Source: Cryptomeria japonica (lineage: Eukaryota > Streptophyta > Pinopsida > Cupressales > Cupressaceae). Taken from it: a stretch of DNA of 64,000 bases. How positions within the stretch are numbered: the first letter of the stretch is position 1; every line of letters starts with the position of its first letter. Below the pieces are notes generated by a model. It did no database searches. It saw only the letters and a program-made list of their open reading frames with translations, and had not been told where the DNA came from. The stretch covers positions 514,052,034 through 514,116,033 of the forward strand of contig NC_081415.1 of NCBI RefSeq assembly GCF_030272615.1, read 5' to 3'. The position numbers and the translations under genes are program-made. Below, one piece after another: positions 45,835-57,510 of the stretch.

Positions 45835-47690
45835 TTATGTCGGTTGATGACAAACATCAACTGTCAAAGTCTCTACTGGTGGGGGTATGACCCCAAGCTA
45901 GTCTCTGAGATATTCAAAAGTCTCCTTAGGCAAAGGCTTAGTGAAAATATCTACAATATTCTCTTTAGTATTCACATAAACCAGTTTTACTTCTTTTGCT
46001 TCAACATTCTCTTTCAAAAAATTCAATTTGATAGAAACATGTTTAGTTTTAGAATGTAGTACCGGATTCTTAGATATATCAATTGCTGCAGTGTTATCAC
46101 AATAGATAGTTATAGGTTCCTTGCATTTTACTTTTATGTCCTTCAACATTTGTTTAAGCCATAATACCTATGTATAGTTAGTTGTTGCTGCAACATATTT
46201 TAATTTTGTTGTTGATAAGGATGTGCAACTTTGTTTCTTACTCAACCAAGAAATTGATCTGCTACCAAGGAAAAATGCTTTGCCGGTGGTGCTTTTTCTG
46301 TCATCTACATCTCCTGCCCAATTTGCATCTATGTATGCACATAATTCAAAGTTTTCATCTTTGGGATACCATAAGCCAAGATTTGTAGTGCCTTGTAAGT
46401 ATCGCAAAATCCTTTTTACTGCTAATTCATGATTTTCTCTAGGATTACTCTGAAATCTTGAAACAATACATACTGCATTCATAATATCAGGTCTTGTTTG
46501 TGTCAAATACAGTAAACCTCCTATCATAGATTTGTACCTAGTCAGATTAACAGGTGTAGATTCATCTATTAGTGATAATTTGTCGTTTGTAGTCATAGGT
46601 GTGTTTACCGGTTTAGAGTTCTCCATCCTAAATTTATTTAGTAACTCCTTCAAATACTTAGATTGACTTAAGAATATACCGTTATCAGTCTATGAAATCT
46701 GCAATCCTAAAAAGAATTTTACTTCTCCAATCATAGATATTTCAAATTCCTGTTGTATTTCAATAGAAAAATCTTTACATAATCCATCTTCTCCTCCAAA
46801 GATTATATCATCAACAAAAACTTCTATAACCAAGATGTCATCATTAGTTACTTTATAGTATAAATTGCTATCAGCATTACCTTTAGAAAATCCAATCTTC
46901 AAAAGATACTTATCAAATCTTGCATACCAAGCTCTTGGAGCTTGCTTCAACCCATACAAAGCTTTCCTTAATCTGCAAACCATATCTTTGTTATCTATTA
47001 AAGAAAATCCATCGGGTTGTTCAATGTAAAATTCTTCTTCAAGATATCTATTCAGAAATGCACATTTAATATCCATTTGATATACTTTGTAGTTCTTATG
47101 TGCTACAAAAGACAAGAATAATCTAACTGCCTTAATTCTAGCTATCGATGCAAAGGTTTCATTATAATCAATTCCTTCTTTCTTTGAATATCCCTTACAC
47201 ACTAGTCTTGCTTTATTTTTGATTACCTTACCATCTTCATTAAGTTTATTTCTGAATACCCATTTTGTTCCAATCACATTTTTTTCTTTAGGCCGGGGAA
47301 CTAAATTCCAAGTGTTATTCTTCTCAATTTGCTCTAATTCTTCTTCCATAGCTTTAATCCAGTGTTTATCTTCACATGCCTCATTAGCTGATGATGGTTC
47401 AATTTGAGAAATAAGACATACCTCTTCATTTCCCAGTCTTCTTCTTATCATGACACCTTTATACTTGTTCCCAATTATGTGATCTTCAGAGTGATTCAGT
47501 CTTACATACCAAGGTGTCTTCATTTTCTGTTGTTCCTCAGTTACAGTGGAACTTTTAGATGATACCGATGTAACTGGATCTTCATTCTGTACCGGTGTAC
47601 TTAGTGTAGGTTCATTTGTCAGTATTTCTGTTGCTGGTTCAGAGTCTATATACCTTGAAGTTCCTCTAAATTGTTCATCAATCTTCATGT
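45835..47690 (-). pseudogene. Inner copia reverse transcriptase and RNase H
   Basis: One frame of about 618 codons interrupted chiefly by TAG codons (near 46687, 46165 and 45895), all at positions where Gln fits. Reverse transcriptase: NTWNLVPRPKEKNVIGTKWV, ARLVCKGYSKKEGIDYNETF, VYQMDIKCAFLNRYLEEEFY (first catalytic Asp), CRLRKALYGLKQAPRAW and EVFVDDIIFGGED (second pair). RNase H: LCAYIDANWAGDVDDRKSTT, the SCTSLSTTKLKYVAA region, ITIYCDNTAAIDISKNPVLH, then HVSIKLNFLKENVE and DIFTKPLPKETFEYLRD, ending near TAA 45835-45837. All main catalytic acids are present. In the AEY motif of RNase H the Glu has become Lys (KLKYVAA), which would impair it. Confidence 0.92.
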
Positions 47691-47769
47691 TTGTACTCTC
47701 AACAATTTTCTACAATCTTTTCTTAAAACATCTATATGCCTTGCTCTTAGATGAATAACCAAGAAATAT

Positions 47770-48932
47770 TCCTTATCACTTCTAGGATCAAATTTGCCAA
47801 TATACTCATCTCTTCTAATCTAGCATTTACTTCCAAATATTCTGAAATATATAAGAGTAGGAGTAATACCAAACCATAGTTCATGAGGGGTCTTACTAGT
47901 TTCACCTTTCATGTGAACTTTGTTAAATGTATAGACCATTTTGCTTACTGCCTCTCTCCAATATACATGTGATAGATTTGATTCTAATAACACACTCGTT
48001 GCTGAATCCATGATAGTTATTTTTTTCCTTTCTACAACTCCATTTTGTTGTAGTGTCTAAGGTGCTGATAACTGTCTCCTGATTCCGTTCACTTCATAGA
48101 ATGCATTAAATTCCTTAGATGTAAACTCTCCTCCTTGATCTATTCTCAGACATTTGATTTTCTTATCAGTTTCATTTTCTACCCTTGCCTTGAACAGTCT
48201 GAATTTCCCAAGTGCTTCTAATTTTTATCTGAGAAAAGTAACCCAACACATTCTATAATAGTCATCAATGATTAGCATGAAATATCTATCACCTTGTAAA
48301 CTTTTGGTTCTAACTGGACCACATAAATCAGTATGAATTAAGTCAATAACATTATTGGATTTTTCTGGAATACTTTTAAAAGTAGCTCTTACTTGTTTTC
48401 CAAATTGACATTCCTTACATACCAGATTGTGAGGCTTAACAATCTTAGGTAAATCTCTAACTGCCTTAGTAGTACTGATCTTCACAATGCAATCAAAATT
48501 TACATGACAGAGTCTCTTACGCCATACCCAACTTTCATCAATATGTGCAATCAAGCATGTCCTTTCATTTTTATTCAGATGAAAGATATTACCTCTAGTT
48601 TGACTACTAGTTGCAATTTCCAAACCAGATATTTTCATAATTTTGCATTTTCCATTCTTGAATTGTAACTAAAATCCTTTCTCAACTAATTGACCAACAC
48701 TCAAAAGATTATGCCTTAAACCTTCAACATAGTAAACATTATCAGTATTGTGCTTACCATCAAGAGATATTGTACCTTTACCTTTGATCAAACAAGCTTT
48801 ATCATCTCCAAATCTTACTAGACCTCCATTATATTCCTGAAAAGTCAAAAATTTGCTTTTATCACCAGTCATATGATGTGAGCATCCTAAATCAATTATC
48901 CATTCATCCTTAGTTTCAATTTTAGCTGCCTG
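47770..48932 (-). pseudogene. Inner copia protease and integrase
   Basis: The protease reads WIIDLGCSHHMTGDKSKFLT near 48890: the D-S-G active site has become D-L-G through one C-to-T change. VRFGDDKACLIKGKGTISLD and GLRHNLLSVGQL follow. Integrase: WRKRLCHVNFDCIVKI and LVCKECQFGKQ form the zinc-binding part. VIDLIHTDLCGPVRTKS has the first catalytic Asp, CLRIDQGGEFTSKEFNAF the second and NGVVERKKITIMD the Glu. The end is ELWFGITPTLIYFRIFGSKC. In-frame stops near 48933, 48666, 48222, 48048 and 47817 are TAG or TAA. A frameshift near 47765 separates it from reverse transcriptase. Confidence 0.9.
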
Positions 48933-48935
48933 GGC

Positions 48936-50008
48936 CTACTCTACCAGTTGAATAGTAGGTGTTGGTTGATCTTCTGTTATAGCAACAAAAACCCATCCAT
49001 TGTCTGCCAGATCCTCATCATAATCATCAGTGACTCCTTCATCAGCAAGATAACAAGATTTGTCTTTATTCTTCTTGAATTTGTATCTTTGATATTCAGG
49101 GTTAGGTTTGTATGTTCTTCTAGCTTCTTCTCTTAGTCTAGCATGTCTATCCGAGCATCTTGAAGCCATATGACCAATCTTATTATAGTTAAAACATTTA
49201 AAGGGTGCTTTACCTTCATACTTACTTCCGACTGGACCTTTAGGCATTTTTCTTGCAAATAGTGCTTCTAGTTCTTCATTTTCTCTCCTACTTTCTTCAA
49301 GTTCTCTTGCATAAAAGGCTTTCCAATTAGACTTGTCAAATGATGATGTAGATGATGTTGATGCCTTAAAAGCTAAATCTGTTTTTATAGTAGCAACAAG
49401 ACCAAATTCCTCTATTTCAAAAGCTGAAAGTTTTCCAATCAATGTATCCCTAGTTACTGATGTATTAGGCATTGTTCTTAGTTCATTTATAGTAGTGACT
49501 TTCATTTTATATGCCAGTGGCAATCCTCTTAAAACTTTTAAAACAATTTCATCTTCACTTAAGGTTCCTCCATAACATTTAATACCCAAAACAATTTCAT
49601 TAACTCTTTCCATAAAAGCAGAAATCCTTTCATCTTCTTCCATTTTCAAATTTTCATACCTACCCGGAAGCTTTCAATTTTTGCAATTTTTACTGTGGAA
49701 TCTCCTTCATTCAGTGTTTCCAAATGATCCCAAATAGCTTGAGCAGTAGACCTATCTGATAATCCCATAATTTGCTGGTCTGATAATGTGCTCAAAAGTG
49801 CTTCTCTTGCTTTGCAATCATTTTCTTCATCTTTAGCCAAGGTTGGTGGATTAGGCTAGCTTTGAGTAGGAGCAGTATAGCCATTCTTTGCAACCTCCCA
49901 TATGTCCTTTCCAATGCAATTCAGATGTGTCTCCATCCTGATCTTCCATATGCCATAGTTGATTCCATCAAGTTTAGGACTGTCCTTCCTAAAATAGTTA
50001 GAAGACAT
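48936..50008 (-). pseudogene. Inner copia gag
   Basis: Starts at ATG 50008, about 40 bases after the primer site (MSSNYFRKDSPKLDGINYGI), then WKIRMETHLNCIGKDIWEV. A TAG after APTQS and a frameshift near 49655 break it. The long second stretch (49649-48936) carries ERISAFMERVNEIVLGIKCY, VLRGLPLAYKMKVTTINELR and a zinc knuckle CFNYNKIGHMASRC, in which the second Cys is replaced by Tyr. A basic segment (RYKFKKNKDK) and acidic DEGVTDDYDED follow. It encodes the particle-forming protein; the damaged knuckle suggests weakened RNA packaging. Confidence 0.9.
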
Positions 50009-50050
50009 TGGATCTCCTCAAGCTGTTAAAATTTTGTAAAAAGAGGACTC

Positions 50051-50065
50051 AGCTCTGATACCAAT
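50051..50065 (-). other. Inner copia primer-binding site
   Basis: ATTGGTATCAGAGCT on the minus strand, adjoining the 5' LTR end at 50066; an exact initiator tRNA-Met type site apart from the last base. Confidence 0.9.
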
Positions 50066-51126
50066 TGTTAGGTCCCAGAGACAACTGAGAGGGGGGAGTG
50101 AATCAGTTCTCTAATAAATTCAGAACAAAACAACTTAACCAACTTATATGCTTAATACCGGTAAACCAATTTCTTATGCTGGTAGATAGTTTTATCAATT
50201 AAGTACAATACTAGTAAAGATTAATGCATGAAATAGAAAGACAATAACATCCACAACACATAACACCAATATTTGTATGTGGAAACCCTATAAGGGGAAA
50301 AACCATAGCGGTAAACCTTACCCACAATCAGATGATACTACTGCAGATAGTATGTGTATACAAATGGGGTCTGCACATGCAGAAAGGCCAAGCACCTAGA
50401 GCTCACTGCTCAAACACCAATGGGAGTCACACTAACTACAATTGGATGGTTAAATCCAATAAGAATGTACTGCTCAAATTAGCATCTTTCTATGCTGGAT
50501 TTAGTACCGATGTAGTTTTGATTGTCTTCACAAAAACCCTCCTTTAATCTTCAAATGATGTCTGTGTGTATAGCTCTACTTATTCTCACATCTACCTTCT
50601 CACAATTCCTTCTTCACATTCCACATTCAATCTTACAAATAAGATCTTACATTTATATCATAATCTAAGACCAATTTTAGTAGGTCGGCTCTAAAGGATA
50701 TTACAATAAAATCAATTTACAAATAAATCAATGACCGATGCAATAATCGATTCAACATGTTAGCTTGATGCATTTACAATAACAACAACACATCTCCATA
50801 GCATGTCATACTAATCTAAAAAAGATAAACTTGTCGGTGCATAACCTGGACCTATTTGCCGGTAACAGCAAATATGTAATTACGAATATACCAATGAACA
50901 AATATCCAAGACAAGGTGTCCAAACGATGTCTTCGACATAACTAGGTGTTTTCCATGGCATTCCAAGTGCCAATGAACATCATATCCTACCGGTGTATGA
51001 GATATCGGTGACCGTGCATAAGTCACTTGTCTATCGGTGAACATTGTCAATTCCCCAGAGTTGATAAGTGCTAATAGGTGTTGACATCAATGAAAAAACC
51101 ATATCAACATATCCAAAATACCAACA
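50066..51126 (-). repeat. Inner copia 5' LTR
   Basis: A 1,061-bp LTR with TG...CA borders on both strands, partner of 44460-45517. It contains the block near 50370-50410 shared with the LTR at 10287-11049. Confidence 0.93.
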
Positions 51127-51131
51127 GGTTA
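51127..51131. repeat. Target-site duplication of the inner copia, right copy
   Basis: GGTTA, identical to 44455-44459. Confidence 0.92.
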
Positions 51132-52225
51132 TACATGGAAAACTCGAATAGTTAAAAACCATGGTGAGATGCGACTCACAAGATAGCTATTTGAACTCTT
51201 CTAAAGTTTGCCCTGTTAGGAGCCAAGCCTGTTAAAGCTTTTACAATAAGTCATGTTAAGAACTGATCCTATTAGGAATCACCCAGTTAAGGGATTTACA
51301 AATGCCTTGATAAAAAACAAGTACCCTGTTAGGAGTGACCTCGGTAGAGTATTTTAGAATTCAAGCTAATGGACCACCTTGTTAGAGGATTTAAGAAGTA
51401 GCCAAGCTTGTTAGAGCTTACCCGGTTAAGGGATTTCAATTCTCCTGTAATTGTTAGAAGACAACAGGTTTTTCTTGATATGTCTAACTAACACTACATT
51501 TGCTTGATCAGATCCTTTTAAGCTTCAATTTACCTTTACACAAACTACAGATTCATTATCCAGTTAGACAACCACACACTGAACTGATTTCTGCCAACAC
51601 CTTTTACAAAACAACTTCATCGACCTTAAATACAAATCAATTAGGTCGGTATCACAACAAAAACCTAATTTTCTCATAGAGATTACAAAGAAATCAGTTC
51701 AAGTCTGACTGTTGGATTTACATAGCAATCTGTACACTTTTTTCAAGAAAATTCCAACCGCTCCTTGATCACCACTTCATCGAACTTGTAACTCATCACC
51801 CACTTTGCATTAGATGCAATCCAATTTGCTCATTCCCTAGACAAACAAACAAATGTGCCAAAACAATCTGAACTTTTCTTCATACAATGACCACATGTGT
51901 CACCATTATTACCGCTCAACATCAGATCATAAACCAACATAACTATTTTAGCAAACTTAATCAGTTAGGGTTTAACAAAAACAACTGGTAGGGTTTACCG
52001 GTTAGATAGCATAGAAATCATTTAACCTCATACATTGGTTACTGGTTAAACTCACATACTTACATATTGGTTTACAACATCTTCCACAAAGCTCTTCCTA
52101 CCAGTTATAAGAAAATATCAATAATAACAACAATATCATATATATCATATATATTATTACCGGTTTAATTGACATCAATGATAACATAACATATCATTAA
52201 TGCAATCTTCATGCAAATGCCAATA
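51132..52225 (-). repeat. Outer copia 5' LTR, piece 2
   Basis: The distal 1,094 bases of the split 5' LTR, matching 38655-39723. The border ends CCAATA instead of CCAACA (one transition). GGTGA follows as the right target-site copy. Confidence 0.88.
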
Positions 52226-55200
52226 GGTGAAGCCTATGCTTTATACCTGCATCAAAACAAAATACAAAACTTCTGAAAAATAACATTAGTAATCATAAGT
52301 ATTCCTCGTATGCAAACATTTAAATATATGTTAGTACATCCTAAGCACAATACACATCTAACATATAGATAGTAAGAGACTATAACATAAAACCCTAACA
52401 TCATCACAAGACCTCATGCGCATAAAACACCATAATAATAACTCTAAATCTCACATTTAAACATCAAGTAACCTAAATAATTAAACCCTAATATGTCATT
52501 TTTATACCCTCGTCATCAAAACACTACTAGGACATCATGAAGTTATCATAAACCCTAATTTCACTGAAAGATCTTTGAAATATAGATCATCATAACATAG
52601 ATATATTATACATAAGAAACCTACAATAAATCAACTAAGTATGACTACCTCTAATAAGAAACATGGAACACAAGCCAACATTAATCCATAGGAACATAAC
52701 TAGAAAAACAAAAATAGAAGGCATTATACTATATCATAGTTCATTTTCCAAAGGATATCATATAATTTACATGGTTATAACAATCCAATTTTTAATAACA
52801 CATTATAATATTAGAAAAGTATCATTAAATGATAGTGTTCTACATAACATAATCAGATTATTTCCACTTTATACCTAGATATCCTCATACACAAATAAGA
52901 AACCAAAAGATTAAATTCATGGGAATGGGATTTTAACATCACATGCATTCTCCAATGATTTGATATCATCCATTTTCGTCTAATAATCCATATAGACATA
53001 TTTATGTAACCATGAACATTTAACTATATTAAGGTGGAATGTTATCATCATAATAAGCACAAATTTCTTTATCTGCATTGATTACAATTTTAATACTTAC
53101 ATCCTCTGTGTTTAAGTCTAGGATCAGTGTCGTAATACCTACTTTATTGTGTGATGGTTAGAGGGGTATTAATTCCCCCCCCCCATTCGACTTAACTTAC
53201 TTTTGGAAGACATTAATACTAAGTTGAAATATCACACACATTAGTCCTCAAACTTCATTATGCAATCTCAAATATGCATCTTTTTCTTTGGCATAAGTAA
53301 TAAAATTATTCATAAAAATGGTTAACCTTAGCTCAACAGTTTCCAAATCAATCCATTAGACATACATTAATCATATAGAACAACACAATACATTATTGTT
53401 CACCGAATCAAATATAATAACACACCAATTCACCCCATTTTGTTAAATATTCTATCACCTAGAATAAGCATTCTAGCATGAAATAACTTCATATTTTAGA
53501 ATTTTCACAACATTGGGATTCATAGGAAACAATAAACACAATAGATTTACACCCTTCAAGCAAGATAATACATGTATAAAAAATTTATACAACAATCACA
53601 TGAAAAGTTAATAATTTACATAAACAATAAGTACATGCATACTTACCCACATCGCTAGGCAGTACACATCACAAAATTACAAAGTGTATGTGTCTCTTTG
53701 AATAAGTACCCATGCTTGGTAAGGAGTGCATCCTAAAGACCAATTCCTATAGTCCAAGATCGATTACTCTAACTTAGTTGCTTGATGGTGTTATGCAACA
53801 CACATATATGGTGAGAAAGCCCATAAAAGACCACAATGCCTATCCCTTGTTTGTCTAAGGTGATTAGCCTCCAATAGATAGTCACTACACTTAGGTGGAT
53901 GGTGGATCCTAGATGTACAACAACCTAATATACCCACATCATCAATGTTTCTTGTGTCAACTTTCTTGTATACACTCAACCAAGTCTGCCTATCGAAGAT
54001 ACCCTTCTCAGGGCACATATTTTAATTAAATTATAATTTGGTTTAGTCTTTTGCTCCAATCAGGTATAGGGTTAGGGTCCAATTAAATACAATATTTAGT
54101 TAGGTTAAGAGTTGGGGTTTACTTTATTTTAATTTTCAATTTGTTTTATTATTGGAGTTAGGGTTCAATTAAGTTTACAATCAAGGTTTAATCAAGTGTT
54201 AGGTTTAGTATTTCAATTTGGTTTAGGGTTGGAGTTAGGGTAATTTCTTTTAATGTTTATTAGATTTATTGGTATGGTTCCATTTGATTTATGCTAATTG
54301 AAACCTACCCTAAGTTAAAATCTAACCCTAAACCTAAATTTCAATTTATTTCTTTTATTTGGAATTTGGTCTTTTCTTCATTTAATTATGAATGTTAGAT
54401 TTATATAAAAAGATAATTGATTAAAATATTTTAATTTGTATTGATGAGCATAAAATTATTTGTAAACCATGTTTATTTAAATCTAGATATGAATGGAACC
54501 TTTCCACATTTTTTAAAATTCAATTAATTTAAAATATCAACCCTAATTAAAATTATACATTATTTCCATCCATGTTAGATTCACAATCCTATTTTTTAAA
54601 CCAAATTTGAAGAGATGATTTGTGAATAAAACCATAAAATAAGAATTTCAAAAAAATCTTAATAAGAGTTTCATTTAAGAAGCATCCTTAGAGAGGAATT
54701 CACATTACAACTCTAGTCAATTATTAAAAAAATAAATAAGATAAACTAGTTTAGCCACCAAAGTTTGCAAATGAGAGAAAATAAAAATAAAAATTAACTT
54801 CAATAATAAAGTAAGGAAAATTCTAGGAATTGACAACACTAAATCAAATGTAAGCACACAAACTATATGAAAAAAATCACAAACTATGGGTAAACTATCA
54901 TGGACAAAGATAAATAATTTCTTTGGCCCTCACATGCAAGAAGGAAAAATCATTATAAATTATATATTGCATCACTATGTGACTAAAATTACCCATTAAA
55001 CAAGGAAGGAGGGAACAACATCATGAAATTTCTCTCCAAAAAGAAGAATTATTCAACACAATTATATTTACTTGAATCATCAACACAATATAGATCTTAT
55101 AACACCATACTCAAGAACTAAGAGAATGGGCTAAAAATATAACAAATGGACAAAGGGTTTTGACATGAAGGATAAGTGTTGAGTACTTTCCTTGAGATGT

Positions 55201-55815
55201 GGAAGCTAAGGTTTCTTCATGTCACCATTACTTGTACATCATTCTATGTGTCTTGAGGAGCTTGTTATTTCTACCATCATAACATTAGCAATCAGCTGAT
55301 ATATAAATTTTGGGGGTTTTCAAACTAGATAGATACTTATTTGATGAACCATGCATTTGAAATGAATGGGAAGAAATATTACATTGAGTATGAATTTGTA
55401 TCATTTATTGAATGTAACAAATATAAGTTAATTCATGACAAATGTTTAGCTAATGCATGGTTATATATTTCATAATGATCAAGGTGACAAAGTCAATGGT
55501 GTGTTCATAGAAAGGGTTAGTAGTCTTAGTGGTAATGAGGATAGCTAGGTAGAGGACAATTATACTTTCAAATTATTCATATTACAATCAAATGAAAATA
55601 ATTTTTTGATAGAGGTAAATATCATTTATTTTAATCTTTGGTAGCCCAATCCCACACAATGACATTTAAAATTAGATTTTTAGAATAAAGCATGTAGTGG
55701 CTAAGAGACACACTGCAGTAGGCACCTGGTTTTCTTAACCAAAGATATGAGTTCTTACCATGACACCAAGGGGAACGAATCCCCAAGAAAGAGATACTTT
55801 TGGGATCTTCCATTT
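52226..55815. other. 3.6 kb of AT-rich non-coding DNA
   Basis: The right flank of the outer copia element. No credible gene or element border was seen. It includes a C run near 53177-53187 and scattered GTTAGGGTT/TTTAGGGTT words at 54060-54245 that are not a regular telomere array. The open stretches at 53791-54018 (-) and 55631-55822 (-) have no recognisable motifs. Confidence 0.45.
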
Positions 55816-56651
55816 TTTGCAAAATTTTAAGGGCCCATGATTAGAAAATTGATTGAAGCACTCAGAAGTACCCCTGCAAATTCCTCCCAAGTAACCTACC
55901 TTGAGAGTGAATAAACTGGCATTTGATTGTCATGAGGAATCAATTTGGAATCATTTTTACTCTTATTATGTAGTATCTATTACTATTTACAAATTCCCAA
56001 GACTAGATTTGATGAGTTTATGACGTACCTATTTTGGGGTCCTAAGGGAGTTTGTCCTTTACACACTACTTAACTTGTAAGAGTAGCCATTTTTAGAAGT
56101 TAATATTTCATTACCAATTGATTTTAATGGAAAAATAGTTGGTGATAGTTATTTTCCCCATCTCAATGGTCCCTTGTGTCATCTTCTAGAGCCGAAGAAA
56201 CTTCATTTGACATTTTTTCTAGGTCAAAACCAAATGTTGATTATTCAAATTTGTTGCCAGAATAGTGTTAAATATGCAAAAGTAGCCTTCTATCTTGATT
56301 TTTATTTCATAGAAAATTAAAACGCATGCCAAATGGAATGTTAATCTTAATTCTCTATATGTTCATGATCTCACTTGACTTGTTGCAAAACCCCATCTAT
56401 GCATTTGATATTTTTTCAAGATCAAAAACAATTTGACCTTGCAGATGTTTGACATCAACACTTTTGGAAAGTTTCAAAGAACCCAAGCTTGACCATTAAT
56501 ATTTCATAAATGTGTTGTATTCAAGAAAAATCCCTTGGCACACATACTCACTACTATTTTTTGAATCATTTCACACAGTGGTGGCTTTTATAGCACTCAA
56601 TGTGCATGCTCGCTTTCGAGGCTTGGGGAGAATGTTTGTTTAGTTTTGATG
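55816..56651. repeat. Dispersed repeat, copy 2
   Basis: Similar to 25965-27532 in the same orientation, lacking about 700 internal bases. Similarity runs from AAGGGCCCATGATTAGAAAA to TTTTGATGCTA and stops where CACTA begins at 56655, which helps fix that element's left end. Confidence 0.68.
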
Positions 56652-56654
56652 CTA

Positions 56655-56830
56655 CACTAATACATTTGGCCTAAAATTTTGACGGAGAAGGTATATTGTC
56701 ACCAAATTCATCAAAATTCCAATGATAGTTTCACTTTTGGTTTCGACAAAGAAGGCATTACTAATGAAATTTGATTTTTTGGATAAAATGTGCCTGAGTT
56801 CGACGAAATTCTGACGAACCCGTATTATTA
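56655..56830 (+). repeat. CACTA terminus with subterminal GACGAA-type repeats
   Basis: Begins CACTA. Related words recur at about 56678 (TTTTGACGGAGAAGG), 56738 (TTTCGACAAAGAAGG) and 56800-56817 (TTCGACGAAATTCTGACGAA). Such arrays are typical binding sites for the element's own regulatory protein. Confidence 0.5.
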
Positions 56831-56859
56831 TTAAAAAAAAAATGTGGGTTCATTTTAAA

Positions 56860-56938
56860 ATATGTTGAAGCTACACAGGCTGGGAGCATCATCTGCCAAA
56901 GATGTTGGAGCTGCATAGGTCGGGAGCATCATCTCTAC
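56860..56938. repeat. Short tandem duplication near a possible exon
   Basis: Two copies of about 40 bases containing GTTG(A/G)AGCT(A/G)CA(C/T)AGG and GGGAGCATCATCT. A GTAAG splice-donor-like site follows at about 56959. This may be a 5' exon of a transposon transcript; unproven. Confidence 0.4.
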
Positions 56939-57324
56939 AAAACTGCGTGCTCCTCAGGTAAGATTGATTCCATACATAGTATGCATGAATATTGAATATT
57001 GTTTGTTCAATTAAGGGCAAGTTTTTTCTCGAGCGTAGGAAATTATTAATTTTCTATAACTCCTGGGGTTTATGGATTGCTATTTTGTCTCACTAAAAGA
57101 CACATGAAAACATAATTGTTAAAGTTTTTTGATATTATTTGTTCAAAATTCTAGAGATATATGTAAAAGATTTGGTCTTAGATATGTTTTTTAGCCAAAT
57201 ACATTGCATCTTAACCTCGAAACAGATAATAATCAATAATAATGTTAGTTTCCTATTTGTTTGGAATATGATGCAACTACATGATGTGAATTTTAGTGGC
57301 ATTCATCAATATCCTTCCCTTGTT

Positions 57325-57510
57325 GTGTGATATGCTAAAATTGGGCTTCATAATCTGACAAGGCCACTCCCTGATCAGCTTCCAACCATTTACAAGGCAC
57401 TTGGAGAGAACTATAATGGGAGAGTATTGCCTTCTATAATTCATGAAACCTTGAAAGCACCGGTTTCCTAGTACAACGCAAGTTAGCTGATCACTCAGTG
57501 AGAGGTAGTG
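57325..57510 (+). pseudogene. Prohibitin fragment inside the probable CACTA element
   Basis: Reads Y-A-KIGLHNLTRPLPDQLPTIY, then KALGENYNGRVLPSIIHETL, KAPVS-stop-YNAS-stop-LITQ-stop-EVV. This follows the central region of plant prohibitins (SPFH/band-7 scaffold proteins of the inner mitochondrial membrane), where the family has an LTRP-PDQLP-IY block, an LGENY-ERVLPSI-HETLKA block and a QYNASQLITQRE block. Two stops replace expected Gln (CAG to TAG, CAA-type) and one TGA replaces Arg. Only one exon-sized piece of about 60 codons is present, with no N-terminal membrane segment and no C-terminal half. It is therefore a captured or retained fragment, not a gene. Confidence 0.85.

Larger units (their letters stand above)
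44460..51126 (-). mobile_element. Inner Ty1/copia element, complete and nested
   Basis: A 6.67-kb copia element on the minus strand: 5' LTR 51126-50066, primer site, gag, protease, integrase, reverse transcriptase, RNase H, polypurine tract and 3' LTR 45517-44460. Exact GGTTA duplications flank it inside the 5' LTR of the outer element, so it inserted later. By eye the two LTRs differ at roughly one position in ten over the first 430 bases, mostly transitions, so the insertion is not recent. The coding part needs only two frameshifts and about eight stop codons explained, and is the best preserved copia in the window. Confidence 0.94.
38301..52225 (-). mobile_element. Outer Ty1/copia element, interrupted by a nested copia
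   Basis: A full-length copia element on the minus strand, 13.9 kb including the 6.7-kb inner insertion. Its 3' LTR is 38301-39723 and its 5' LTR is 44105-44459 plus 51132-52225, split by the inner element. The primer site (44091-44104) and polypurine tract (39724-39735) are in place, with gag, protease, integrase, reverse transcriptase and RNase H in copia order between them. Flanking five-base sequences are GTTGA (38296-38300) and GGTGA (52226-52230), a target duplication with one mismatch. Coding parts carry many stops, and reverse transcriptase has an internal deletion. Confidence 0.9.

Noticed and set aside
38344-53187. G and C homopolymer runs (near 38344 and 53177) as functional motifs
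   Set aside because: Short homopolymers are common and error-prone; the first is simply part of an LTR.
54060-54250. GTTAGGGTT/TTTAGGGTT words resembling plant telomere repeats
   Set aside because: The words are irregularly spaced, on AT-rich background and never form a tandem TTTAGGG array, so they are not an interstitial telomere tract.
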